Part shown: positions 53,784 through 64,000 of the stretch, piece by piece | How the letters are laid out: each line of letters begins with the position of its first letter | Position numbering within the stretch: the first letter of the stretch is position 1 | Origin: Candidula unifasciata | Lineage: Eukaryota > Mollusca > Gastropoda > Stylommatophora > Geomitridae | NCBI GenBank assembly: GCA_905116865.2 | Contig: CAJHNH020004891.1 | Coordinates: 568,501-632,500, forward strand | DNA length: 64,000 bases | Direction: 5' to 3' | Translations under genes and position numbers: made by a program | Notes under the pieces: model-generated | Databases searched by the model: none | The model's input: only the letters and a program-made list of their open reading frames with translations | What the model was told of the DNA's origin: nothing

Positions 53784-53959
53784 AAATACTAAATCAGTTT
53801 AATTAGATAAACTGACTATCTCCCTACAAAATCTACTAACATTAAATACTTTATCTTGTTAACATTAAGACTGTAATCTATAAAACACTGATAAGACTTG
53901 TTATCTTACTTTGCTTTAAAAACAGAGTAAAACTACAGAAAACAAAGCCTTATTAGAAA

Positions 53960-54310
53960 CCTTTGAGAATAGAGTTTTATGATGAATCTTTACACTTATC
54001 AAAGGTACAAACACCGGAGAAAGGAGAGAGAAGCAACAATGAAAAATCATAAATTACCACTAATTACTGGTATCATGAGAGCTAATAGATTGCAATGGTT
54101 GCAACATTTTGAACAAATGGAAGACAACAGAGAGAGAGAAAAACTGTGTAAAAAAAAAACTAAATCAGAGTAGACAACGAGGCAGACCAAGAAGATGGTG
54201 GAGAGATAATATACAAGCAGCCCTACAAACACTTGGAGTCACCAAGCAGAAAGAGAAGGCCAATAACAGAGACAAATGGAGAGAGGGATATCTGTAGCAG
54301 TGAACCGCAA
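53960..54310 (+). mobile_element. LINE C-terminal region
   Basis: LPLITGIMRANRLQWLQHFE, QRGRPRRWWRDNIQAALQTL and DKWREGYL; a one-base frameshift separates the parts. Confidence 0.75.
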
Positions 54311-54374
54311 GGGCTTGGAATGCTGAAGAAGAAGAAGTAACCATCTCCCTTGTTTATTGTAGTTTCTCTAAAAT

Positions 54375-54760
54375 ATAAATCATCATCATGTGCTTTGTCG
54401 GCAGGCATGGGCGATCAAGCTTCTCCACATCCTATGATCTCCAACAGCCTGTATCAGTTCCTGTGTTGACACCTTGCCGTAACCTGACAATATGATGTCA
54501 AGGAATTTATCTTGTTTTCCCCTCTCTCTTGCGCTCTCTCCTTCCATAAGTCTTTCAGTTTGAACTGTTGCAGCATGTGTAGGTTTTTTAATCCTCAGAA
54601 TCTGGCCAAGAAGCAATAACTGCCTTTTTCTGAAGTTCGTAGAAAGCTGCCTTCACAACTTAACCTCTTTCAAAATATTTAGATTACACATTTTGACTAT
54701 CCAAGCAATTTTAACAAAACTATATCTCAGAAGCCTCAAAACACTGTTTGACTCATTTAC
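54375..54760 (-). mobile_element. RTE-like LINE 3' end
   Basis: Reads SARERGKQDKFLDIILSGYG, KVSTQELIQAVGDHRMWRSL, IAHACRQST, with a (ATG)n tail. Diverged from 28513. Confidence 0.75.
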
Positions 54761-55439
54761 TAAATGTCGAGGATTGTGTACACAAAATACAGTACCATTT
54801 ATTCAGCTTTCCAAAATCTGCAGACTTTGAAATCAATGTTTTTGCATTTTAATGGTAATTTCTTTCACCTTTATCTTTTTGTTTATCTGTTGTAAAAGCA
54901 TTTAGAATTGTGTGATGAGGAGCTTTGCGTGGTCTCCATGCTCACAGCAAGTCGAGCAGAAAATCCGTGCCACAAAGGACTGCACGAGGTACTTGGGGGT
55001 TGGAAAGATAAACAAGGGAAAGCCCGAGATTGACTTGAGGTCAGCTGATTACCAGAGTTGAAAGAAGACAGTCATGATGTCGTCAATGTAGTTCGAATGC
55101 AGTGTAGTCAACGTTGAGTAAATGATCATTGTGGCATAGTTGTGGAAGTCAACAGCAATAGTAATGACTGAGTAATTGAGATGGAACAGAAAAAATAAAC
55201 TGGCACAATGTATATTGGAATTCGACGGCATTCCAGTGTTGTCAATTGTAGAAAGCTGTATATGTTCCAGAGTAAACAAGCTATATCAAAAGTGAGCCAG
55301 CTTTCTTACAAATTGAAATAGTTAATATATCTATAATTACATGGAAAAATAATTACTGCATTTACATGAAAGATGGTAAACAAGAGCAAAATGCCAGATA
55401 AGTTTAAAAGTAGGTCATGCAGATTGAATAAATACATAC
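54761..55439. other. Unassigned intron sequence
   Basis: Nothing recognised. Confidence 0.4.
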
Positions 55440-55570
55440 TCTGAATCTTTTAAGCTGTTTGTCTCATAATCCCACGAGGCATTTTCTAACATAAGGTCAG
55501 TAACATGGATTCCTGAATCACTGAGTTCATTCTGTGTGTCACTCTTCAACACCACACACTCAAAATTCAC
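55440..55570 (-). CDS. Dynein heavy chain exon
   Basis: 131 nt, acceptor ggttgcag, donor GTATGT, phase 0 in, 2 out. Reads VNFECVVLKSDTQNELSDSG, IHVTDLMLENASWDYETNSL, KDS. The segment IHVTDLMLENASWD fits the F.VTGL.L.GA pattern of dynein heavy chains. Confidence 0.87.
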
Positions 55571-55799
55571 CTGCAACCGAATAAATCAGGAAATCTGAAT
55601 AACGAAACTAATGGTAGTCGTGTTGACAAACACTGAGAAAACTAGATGAAAATTTAACTACAGAGTGTCTCAAAAGTTTCCATACATAGGAAAAATAAAT
55701 ATATCATCAAGGCTCTTACAAGCATAACTCCAGCTGGTCTTATATACATGTTCTGATATAAATAAAAAAAGATTTCCATTTAAAAAAAAGTTTATTTTT

Positions 55800-56100
55800 T
55801 CCTACGTATGAAAACTGATGAGACATGCTGCATCGTTAACAAAACACTGTCAATAATCATAGAAGAACATCCCTATCATAACTTACTGACATGTAGAATG
55901 TCTTTGCACTGGAACCTACAGGGTCATAGAAAAAGAGGGAGAAACAAAACCACATGGAGAAAGGAACTAGAGAGTGAACTGAAAAAGACGGAGGATATGG
56001 GGGTGAGATGTATGAGATAGCAAAGGGTAGGATAGACTGGCATGAGTTGGTTGAGGGCCTATGCTCCACTGAGCGATAGAGGGCAGATGAGAGATGAAGC
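55800..56100 (+). mobile_element. LINE C-terminal end
   Basis: Reads SLHWNLQGHRKRGRNKTTWR, KELESELKKTEDM and a GLCSTE-like end (in another frame), the same lineage as 17755. Confidence 0.72.
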
Positions 56101-56504
56101 AGTTATGTAGGAGATAACATATTTTTCCATATAGAAGGATATGTTTCTAACAATTTTTAAGTTTAAAACTAGGTGTTGTCTTATACACGGAATATGTTTA
56201 AAATATTTATTTATAAATAAAAAAATAGGACTCTGTCGTCTTATACATGGGGTCGTCTTATACATGGAAAATCCAGTACTTCTGATCAGATGTTAAGTGT
56301 TAGGCCTTTGGCATATTCTAGGCCAAGAGTTGGCCAGCTCCTTTATTTGCCAACTTTCCTTCCTTGACTAGAAAATTAAGCAAATTATTCAGTGATATTA
56401 ACTCTTTCAGTCCTATGTAGTTCTTAATTAGCTGAAAAACATTTACTCGTGGCAGTGATGTGGTTTCTGAGAAGAATGAAAGGATGGAAAAACAAACAAA
56501 GCAA

Positions 56505-56735
56505 TTTTCATTGCTGTGGCTTAGCGAACATGCTTTGTAATGCAGGAGGTGCTGGGTTTGTTCCCAGCTGAAGACAATTTGTCTTGCATTGGTTTCGACA
56601 GTGGTACCAAGAGCCGACCATTCAAAAAGCAATGGCAAACTGCAGAACATAAAATGTGCTAGAAAATTCACAACAGCCAAAAAATTATGGGGTTGGTTCT
56701 GCAACGCCCTGCAAAAGATACACAGCTAACATTAA
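56505..56735 (+). mobile_element. SINE S2
   Basis: TGTGGCTTAGCGAACATGCT head, GCTGGGTTTGTTCCCAGC B-box region, GTTCTGCAACGCCCTGCAAA end. Confidence 0.78.
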
Positions 56736-56739
56736 CATA

Positions 56740-57025
56740 TTTGTCACTGAGACAGACAGAAGTAGTAAACTTATTAGAACAAGTGGATGTAGACAGTCAA
56801 CATTTTTCGGATATATTATGAGAAAGAATGGACTCAAGAACTTGGTAACAACAGTTAAGAGAGATAGAAAGACAGCAAGATGATGGCAAAGAGATAAATA
56901 TGGTTTGGCCAAATGGATGGGGCAGGACGAAACATTGAACTGATCTGCAATTCCGGTGACTGTGTGAGATGGCAAAAGATGACAGCCTACTCTTACAGGC
57001 ATGGCACATGATGATGATGATGAGT
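56740..57025 (+). mobile_element. RTE-like LINE 3' end
   Basis: SGCRQSTFFGYIMRKNGLKN and LVTTVKRDRKTAR, then a frameshifted remainder and (ATG)n tail at 57008-57022. Confidence 0.75.
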
Positions 57026-57427
57026 TCTTAATTCAACACAATTTATCCTTAAGTTTTTTTTTTACCTTTGAGCACAATATTTCTAGTCTTTTTGAATTTA
57101 AAAAAAAATTCGGGGACAGAATAAGTTGTAGTTACAAGTGAGATAGATAGGATTAACATATTAGAAGAATAGCTCAGAATGCATAAAGAAATCTGTACCT
57201 TATACAGAACAACCAATGAATGTATGGTGAGTTCCCTATTCATGAATGAGTTAAAGTGAGCCGTCATAGTAGCACAGTGACCAGCATGTTAAAATTTCAC
57301 TTGGGGTCTGAATGTTTAGAAAACTGATCTTGACTCCCAGATCAACACAGCCTAAAATGGATCAAAAAGTTGGCCACCTATCCTTTACATTAGGTTTCAG
57401 AACCAACAAAATAATCTTTCAGCTGTT
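57026..57427. other. Mostly unassigned intron sequence
   Basis: A scrap of S1/S3 body at about 57325-57375 (TTGACTCCCAGATCAACAC). Confidence 0.4.
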
Positions 57428-57838
57428 CGGGATTTTACTAGGCAATTTTACGTTCAGTAGCTTGCCACTGCTTTCAGTGCCCAGCTCTCAAAACCATTGT
57501 CAGAAATGTCCTGAGGTGGTCAGCTATAAAATCCCCCACAGCTGGGATTGAACCTAGTATCTTACAAACCTCATATGCAAAGCCTAAGCCATATACCAAT
57601 GGTTAGTTGCGTATTCTTTAAAGGACGTTGCAGAACCAACCCCAGCAGCCCCTGGCTATTGTGTGGTTTCTCTAGGCAAATTTACGTCCAGTAGTTTGCC
57701 ATTGCCTCTGAACGGTCGGCTCCCTGATACCACTGTCGAAACCAACACAAGGCGTATAGCCCGCAGCTGGGATCCAACCCGTCACCCCAGCATTATGAAG
57801 CGTTCGCATCGACTTAGCCACAGAGCCGACAAGCCATA
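57428..57838 (-). mobile_element. Two SINE S2 copies, head to tail
   Basis: 57428-57592 is diverged; 57600-57838 is better kept (TGCAGAACCAACCCCAGCAG, GGGATCCAACCCGTCACCCC). Both are reversed. Confidence 0.75.
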
Positions 57839-58775
57839 TACACTGACCTAAAATATGTACCGGGAAATCATCCACTGAGTGTTGTTTGATCATCAAAAAA
57901 TTAAAGGCAGATTATAGGTAAAAAAAGATGAGTGAGATTTGGAATGAGAATGATCTACTGTATATACTGATTATCAGGGTCTGGATATTACTGATTTGGA
58001 GCAAATTTAAAGAGAAATTAGGTACTAGAAAAGAAAGAAAGAAGGTCATTAGGGAAAATTTAAAGAGAATTGAGTACTAAGAAAGAAAAGATTTTACTGA
58101 AATAATTAAAATGAAAATAACTCACAATAGATAGGGACAGAGTTTTAAAGACTGCTTCATGGGATATTCGGCACTTATTTATTACTTCATAATATAACAA
58201 TCTAACACTGGTATGTTTCTGTTGCCATAAGGGAAGCAAAGAATAGTAGCACCAAACCTACCATGCATATTGTGAGGAGCAATTATAGAGGGTTGGCATG
58301 AGATTGATTTCTACATCGCTAACCCTAGCATCTAGAAAAATTTAGATGCAGAGTTCAACAAGTCATGGATGTTTATCTGTTAAGGGTCTATAGGATATTC
58401 ACAGAAAAAGAAACAAGTTTTATGAAAACATTTATGCACAAATGTAAGATTAAAATTTTTTTTGATGCTTAAAAAAAAAAAACGAAAAAAAAACTACTTA
58501 TAATATGAAATTCTCCTTCTTCTTTTGCTCGCTCGAAATAGATTATCTATATCTGCAATGTTGTCTCTAGTATAAACATTATTGTAAAATATGAACTAAA
58601 AACTAAATGGTTAAAGAGAAGAGTTATCTATGAAATTTATAAGGCAAATAGTTTATATGAGAACTGTATCAGAGTTATTATACAGCCAAACAAATTTATA
58701 TTATAAAAAAACAAAAATTATTATTAATTATTGTTTATTTAAATAATGCATGACATGTGGTTAAAGGAAACATAC
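57839..58775. other. Unassigned intron sequence
   Basis: AT-rich; nothing recognised. Confidence 0.4.
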
Positions 58776-58975
58776 ATCACACAGGCTCACGCCTGCCAGA
58801 GTGGCCTTCTCTTGTCTTATGGCAGTGAGAACAGCTTGAGGACAGACCAGACCACCAAGCCACACACTTGAGAGACTAGAAGTCAGCATAAAGTCTCTGA
58901 GTTGACCCTCAACAACTTTTGGTACAAGTCCGCACTGCACCCATGTAGTGAACTGTTCATGTCTTTTCTTCAAAT
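58776..58975 (-). CDS. Dynein heavy chain exon
   Basis: 200 nt, acceptor ttctacag, donor GTATGT, phase 1 in, 0 out. Reads LKKRHEQFTTWVQCGLVPKV, VEGQLRDFMLTSSLSSVWLG, GLVCPQAVLTAIRQEKATLA, GVSLCD. SVWLGGLVCPQAVLTAIRQ is the signature of the dynein C-terminal domain (WLGGLF.PEAY.TATRQ). Confidence 0.92.
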
Positions 58976-59689
58976 CTGTAGAAAGAAAGAGAGCTACCTT
59001 AAATTATGGCTACTCAAATTTATATAAAACCAGGGCTTTTTTCTATACAAAAATATGTTGGTATACCTTTGTTTTAAATGGGAAACAAATGTGTTGAGGA
59101 GGTGAGGGTGTCCAAATGAAATCTTAAGATAAACCTTGGTGAGAGAGGTTAAAAGTGGTGGATTGGATTTCCTTTATGAGACCAAAACAATTGCTCAGGA
59201 CAGAATGGATTGCAAGAATAAAATATGAACCTTTTATGATGTATAGCAGCACAAAAGGATGATGAATGATATTTCCTTTGAGTGAACAATATTTGTTCAT
59301 TCATATACAAGTTTTAACACAAGAATCCAAAATGTATATGCTAATAGAACTGAAAATCAGTTTTAAAAGACACTCACATTTACACAGAATGAAAAAAAAA
59401 TGAACATAACCCATTCAAGCAACGTTAAAAAAACTTTATGAAATGCAAATATACTCAACAACATATAAGTACTTTTAGGGGTTCCTGGGATGTCTGCATG
59501 TTGCTGAGCTTGAATTCATGAGCAATTTTTTAAATAATTAAAGATATATTGTAATTATTTCTGCAAGAGAACACTGACTCTGAACCACCTCATACCAAGG
59601 TCTTTGTAGACTTGTCTGCGATTTGATGGATTTAGCATCCAAATTTTCTGTGGGAGGCATGTTAGTTATAACCAGATACTTTCTTCTTC
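58976..59689. other. Unassigned intron sequence
   Basis: AT-rich; nothing recognised. Confidence 0.4.
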
Positions 59690-60190
59690 TTCATTTATTC
59701 CACTGCTTATACCATTAAGCATTGCAGAGAGGAGTTAGATGTAGTTTCCTGTCTTTTGCTATTAGCTTAGCTTGTGTTTATTTCCTTCACCCATCTCTTT
59801 CTTGGTCACTCTCTTGACTTGCAGCTGGCTGTTCTCAGGTAGTAAGCTCTGGCTGCTAGCAAATTTTGTTCCATTCTGACAAGATGACCAAACCATTTGA
59901 TTTTTTGATGTTTTATTAAACTATTTACCAGTACTCTGACTACCATTGTTTTTGGTTCTTCGTTGATGACTCTGTCTCTTCTTGTTTTTCCTGCGACATT
60001 TCATATTATTCTTTATTTTATTCTCTCTTTCCACAATTTGATAGACCCCCAATCTTTATATTCCATTTCTTCATGAAATTCATAATTTCTACTCTTTTTT
60101 TTGGGCACTAAACAACAGATGTTTAATATGGCCATTTTGAGTGTTGTGCTTGAGGGTGTTCCCTGAGTGTCACTACTCTGATCTGATTCT
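59690..60190 (-). mobile_element. LINE fragment, decayed
   Basis: Minus strand contains NQMVWSSCQNGTKFASSQ-like and CGKRE..KIKNN-like pieces typical of a LINE C-terminal region, frameshifted. Confidence 0.45.
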
Positions 60191-60873
60191 TATTTTCTTC
60201 TTTTCTTATCTTGAGCATATGCTTTTAAACAATTAAATCTTTAATTCCATTTTGAAAATACAAAAGTAATAACTGCCATCTAAAAATGTACACACTTTGG
60301 TTGCCAATTTTGACATATTGACATATGCTGTAGGTTACAATTTTTATGATTATTTCCATTATGTGCCCTGATAACACATGATTAAAAAACTTTACTATAT
60401 GTTGTCTTAAATTTTACCTTGACATACTAAAGACATCTTTTGAGTGGCAACTTATGAAGAAGTTTTTATACAAGGTGTATGTAATAATTTATTCAGTATA
60501 AAGCAACGTACCATGCGTTTGATTTCAATGGCATGATATACTTTTCTTAACCTATTGTGACTGACAAAGTTGTTACTTTAACATGCTCTAAAATTCTTAC
60601 TTCACCTCCTCCTGTCCCATAATTCTATTATTTTAACTCATTAGACCCACTCATTGATTACTTGTAGCAACAAATTATGAGAATAAAATAAGTGAATCTA
60701 ACAACTGCTTGAAAGAGTTAAGCCTCTTTGAAAGCACTGCACTCATTTTTCATAATAATTATCTCCCCTTTAGTACCTCTTCTGTGAAATCTAAAGAAAG
60801 GTTTTACTAACTCTGCTTCAAATGTTACATTAACTTCTTTTGACCCATACAGTTGTTATGGTATCCCACCAAC
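60191..60873. other. Unassigned intron sequence
   Basis: AT-rich; nothing recognised. Confidence 0.4.
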
Positions 60874-61075
60874 CTTCCAACCAGGACAATAGGGAGTGAG
60901 TACAAGGCTGGCAGTTGGGGTGAACCCAGGTGACTGGTATTTGCTCCTCTTGAAGACTACATGCTGTTGAAAACAGTCTCTGTGGTAGAGCTCCAGGACC
61001 ACCAACTAAATTCATCTGAAGGTCGTGGATGTCCCGCCTGATGTTGCAGAGGATTTCATTCATCCACAGGCATTC
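60874..61075 (-). CDS. Dynein heavy chain exon
   Basis: 202 nt, acceptor attttccag, donor GTTGGT, phase 0 in, 1 out. Reads ECLWMNEILCNIRRDIHDLQ, MNLVGGPGALPQRLFSTACS, LQEEQIPVTWVHPNCQPCTH, SLLSWLE. Aligns with DYNC1H1 around LLQDVRQDLADVVQVCEG and LPRSWSHYTVPAG. Within the AAA6 to C-terminal linker. Confidence 0.9.
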
Positions 61076-61264
61076 CTGGAAAATGCATTAGTAACACAAT
61101 CATTAGTTAGTAATAGCACTATATATTTTTGAAGTACTCCACATACTAATTTGATCTTTTAGTCACAGAAGATCATAGGTGATGCAAAAGGGAGGCAATA
61201 ATGACCACAACAAATTCATAGTTGCCCTAGTTCCACAGGAACCAAATAAAAACATTTGCTTATA

Positions 61265-61690
61265 GTCAATGCTATATGGTATTAGTGGTCTTGTTTTTTC
61301 AAAGTCTTCTGTTTCATGTCTTTTTCTGCCTTTTATTTCCCCAAAAGGAGTTTAGGTCCTCAATCAACTCCCGCCATGTCATCCTATCTTTTGCTATTGT
61401 CTGCAGCTCACTCTATGTCTTCCCATCTTTTAAATTTTACTTTTTAATTGCCTTCTTCACATATTTTTTGGTCTACCTTTGTTTCTATACTCTCGTGAGT
61501 TCCAGTTTAAAGCCCTTCTAATTATATCATTCTCAGGTTTTCTCAAAAAGTTTCCTATCCAACCCCAGCATCTTTTCCTCACCTCTTGGTCCACTGGAAC
61601 TTGTTTAATTCTGGCCCAAAGCTCAACATTAGTGATTCCATCATTTCGTTTAATTCTCTCTATTTTTGTAGTCTGCCTTATGTACGTTTA
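61265..61690 (-). mobile_element. LINE C-terminal region, decayed
   Basis: Minus strand shows AKNMWRRQLKSKI-like and HGGS-like pieces; the plus-strand open frames here are shadows. Confidence 0.5.
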
Positions 61691-61691
61691 A

Positions 61692-61862
61692 TCTTCTTCG
61701 TTCACCGGCTATGAATTCTGGCGAAAGGTCCCGGTTAATCGTCCGTTTGAACTTTTGGCTTTTACCTGGACCTGAGTTTTGCGTGTACAACCGTTTTACT
61801 GGCTTTTGCCATTCCCTGCCTCACGGGCAGATGTACTCCCGACTTCGAAGGAAGACGTCAGG
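61692..61862 (-). mobile_element. R1-related fragment, diverged
   Basis: GTTCACCGGCTATGAATTCT and CTCACGGGCAGATGTACTCC match reversed R1 in order. Confidence 0.6.
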
Positions 61863-61884
61863 CCTATTTCTAGGATGACTGTGG

Positions 61885-62990
61885 CAATTGTTTTGTGTGG
61901 GTCGAGATGTCACCTTATTTGTGTGGTGTCCTCTTTGTCCCTTTCTCCACAGGTGTTGCCCCTGGAGTACCCCCTTTGGGGCAGCCCTGTGTGGAAAGTT
62001 AGCCCTCAAGGGAAGGCAGGGACAGATCATGAGCATTCCCCGCCATCCAAGGAGGCTTCCAAAATTGCAGAGCCGACACATAACGCTCTCGTTCTGGGCT
62101 CACCCAAGGAATCGTCACGTACTGCTTAACCTCACAACCGTATTAGGCTTCCCGCTCAACACGGGTTGCACCCACCAGAGATCAGCGGGGAGCAGCCAGT
62201 GGGTTCTGGACTTTTGTGACCACACAAATAGGTACAATCTTTTTCATCGCTTGATTGTCATCTTTAGGGTACGACAGAATGGAGAATCCTGCGTCAGGCA
62301 TGTCTTTACCTGTTTGGTCCCAACACTTGGGCGAGTGGGGTCTCGGGATGTGGACATTTGGACTTTTCCCCAATCAATACGATTTATGATAGTCAGATTT
62401 TGAGCATGCTTGTATGCCGTAGGATCTATTTTTGTCGGACATTAGGGCTTAACCAGCCGATCGATGCTTGCTATCTTGGTGTACCTCAGCACAGTGGCGA
62501 GGACACTGAGGGTTGACAGAGGATGTACATGGGTAGAATCTTGCTGCGAGACGCCACCCACAGGCGATGTTACTTGTCTGTGCTATGGGTAAATCTCTAG
62601 GTCAAGGGTTGAGTCTCAACAACACAATGTTCTCTTCACCCCACAAACTTTTAACCGAAGGTTGTCATTTTAGTTGTACATTTAGCAAGCACTTTACTCA
62701 TGTTCCTAATAAGTTTTGAAAAGCTTTTTTACCCATGCCTTTGGGGGCGGGCTGATGAGAGCCACAAGGACACTACAACTCTTGGAGCCGCCAACTCCGA
62801 GATATCCTAACAGCTCTGTTAATGCTCATTTAAGACATTATCCATAGCGCACAAAGAGGACGTGCTGCAGAAGTCATGCGTGAGGTTCCATAAAACCAGA
62901 ACAGTGCAGGACTGGTGCCCGAGTGACGTATGGAGTAACTCCTTATACACAAACATTGGACTTAACTTTACCTCATGCCTGTGACAGAAA
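61885..62990. repeat. 1.1-kb dispersed repeat, copy 2 of 2
   Basis: Collinear with 29465-30560 and in the same orientation. Ends GCGCCACCAATTTTGG; see copy 1. Confidence 0.75.
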
Positions 62991-62999
62991 TCATCGCGC

Positions 63000-63170
63000 C
63001 ACCAATTTTGGACATTAATGATCTTTCATGCCAGTTGTACAGTATCTTCTCTCTTCGTCTCTCCCACCTCTTTTTCCCTCCAACTTGCTGTCACAGTGTC
63101 TCAATTGTTCCCCATCTTATAACCAAAGAAAGCAGATTGTCTCTTTCTGATGTTGTCAGAGAAGCTGGCT
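63000..63170 (-). mobile_element. LINE 3' scrap
   Basis: TGATCTTTCATGCCAGTTGT and AGATTGTCTCTTTCTGATGT, shared with 26700 and 46985. Confidence 0.5.
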
Positions 63171-63344
63171 CTGTGCAAGATATAAAACACTGTTTGGTAC
63201 ACATAAGCAATGTCTAGCAACATACAGTGCCTGCTTGGGACAAAAGAGTTCACAAGCAACTTAGCACGTGTTTACTGATAACTGCTTATGTGATTTTTGT
63301 TTCATTCGTTGTGCCTTATATTGATTGTACATTAAAACTAACAT

Positions 63345-63478
63345 TACTGCCCGTATTTACCACTTTTGTGGTGAATTGAAAAGGAAAGGGGGGGGGGGGG
63401 TAGGAGCCTGAGGATTTAGGGCCGTATGGCTAGTGCTGTCACCACAGACTGCACAAACTAGGATTTTATTTGAAATTC
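63345..63478 (-). mobile_element. SINE S4, truncated
   Basis: TTACTGCCCGTATTTACCAC to TAGTGCTGTCACCACAGACT, with a G run in the middle; the tRNA-like head is missing. Confidence 0.68.
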
Positions 63479-63664
63479 TTATTTGAAGCCCCCTCATACT
63501 TTGTAACTAGTTTGAGTTTTTACTTAAAGTGACATTGTAGTCCACAATAGAAAGTAAAAGACTGCATGGTATTAAGAAAGCTTAAGGAAAGATAACAACT
63601 AAAAACCAACAATACACGCTGGAAGGCATCTGACAGACACATATCACATGTTCTGCTTTCTTAC

Positions 63665-63944
63665 CTGAAATAACACACATCCAATTTTCCTAGACTCAAG
63701 GCTACCCTCGTCACTTCTCCTGTTATTATTGCTGGGATTATCTGACAGGTCACATCGTACCTCCATAAGTTGAGAAACATCACCTAAATCTAGCAGGGGA
63801 GGTAGCTGCTCCAGACAGATGTCAAGGGCTGATCGTAACTGAGCAATACTGATGCCAGTTTGTGTTGTAACACTTGACACATTATCAACTTGTGAGTTTA
63901 AAGCCTCAAGCATTTGATTGGCACCGGCTAAAAATCTGGCACAT
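63665..63944 (-). CDS. Dynein heavy chain exon (5'-most in window)
   Basis: 280 nt, acceptor tctatcacag, donor GTAAGA, enters phase 2, leaves phase 0. Reads CARFLAGANQMLEALNSQVD, NVSSVTTQTGISIAQLRSAL, DICLEQLPPLLDLGDVSQLM, EVRCDLSDNPSNNNRRSDEG, SLESRKIGCVLFQ. IGCVLFQ-ECLWMNEIL parallels DYNC1H1 LFRFFEREVKMGAKLL. The Asn/Ser-rich DNPSNNNRRSDEGS insert is unlike canonical chains. Confidence 0.78.
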
Positions 63945-64000
63945 CTGTGATAGAAAGTAAACAAACAAAAATTTTTTTTTATTGTACTGACGATAATTAA

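Larger units (their letters stand above)
48515..63944 (-). other. Divergent dynein heavy chain gene, 3' part (seven exons)
   Basis: Seven minus-strand exons, all phases matching, encode about 454 residues: the end of AAA6/stalk-distal C-terminal region plus a new tail. In order they align with the C-terminal domain of dynein heavy chains: helix MNEILCNIRRDIHDLQMNL; IPVTWVHPN; SWLEDLKKRHEQFTTW; VWLGGLVCPQAVLTAIRQEK (cf. VWLGGLFxPEAYxTATRQ of cytoplasmic dynein); HVTDLMLENASWD (cf. VTGLKLQGA); CDLPVFMN (cf. LPVYLN); and PEKWILAHAAFIL (cf. kW.L.GVALLL). Conservation is far below that of DYNC1H1, so a non-canonical chain such as DNHD1 is more likely than the main cytoplasmic motor. Motor AAA1-5 would lie right of the window. 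Confidence 0.85.

Noticed and set aside
61779..62403. Plus-strand frames of 116 and 171 codons
   Set aside because: They lie in the 1.1-kb dispersed repeat; the frames are not kept in the copy at 29465-30560.

Overview
This is a eukaryotic nuclear window: spliced genes with GT-AG introns of up to several kb, AT-rich intergenic DNA and a very dense load of dispersed repeats. I infer a lophotrochozoan animal, most likely a gastropod mollusc, from LINE 3' ends of types I associate with mollusc genomes and from several tRNA-headed SINE families. The species cannot be named from the sequence.

Three protein-coding genes can be built exon by exon with matching splice phases. (1) + strand, 458-3429: the last two coding exons of NAA50 (N-alpha-acetyltransferase 50); its 5' part lies upstream of the window. 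(2) - strand, 34501 down to 11551: a complete eight-coding-exon gene of 384 codons plus stop that I identify as a homologue of SNAPC2/SNAP45, a subunit of the snRNA-activating complex. (3) - strand, 63944 down to 48515: seven 3' exons of a divergent dynein heavy chain (about 454 codons here), with the C-terminal dynein domain followed by an unusual acidic tail encoded by the last exon. Its 5' part lies beyond the right edge.

Almost everything else is repeats. A 270-285 bp retroposon, called R1 here, is present in about 20 copies; it ends in (GAA)n and several copies have 10-12 bp target-site duplications. There are tRNA-derived SINEs (S1-S4 and two singletons; S1 and S3 share a body under different tRNA-like heads). 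LINE 3' fragments come from at least three lineages: one with an RNase H domain, one RTE-like ending in (ATG)n, and others. There is a decayed reverse-transcriptase ORF and a mariner transposase pseudogene. DNA-transposon remnants include a piggyBac-like element and a TTAA-flanked MITE pair, a TA-flanked pogo/Tigger-like element, a 21-bp-TIR MITE pair and a long fold-back element. Many insertions are nested and can be dated relative to each other by their duplications.

Layout: 0-3.5 kb NAA50 3' end; 3.5-11.5 kb repeats and LINE remnants; 11.5-34.5 kb SNAPC2-like gene, with a 3.4-kb 22-bp minisatellite starting 11 bp from an exon boundary in intron 5 and a 20-bp array that arose inside an R1 copy in intron 4; 34.5-48.3 kb intergenic transposon graveyard; 48.3-64 kb dynein heavy chain 3' half. 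The three genes have no evident functional link. The most noteworthy features are the SNAPC2 homologue outside vertebrates, the R1 retroposon, the minisatellite crowding a splice donor, and the tailed dynein.
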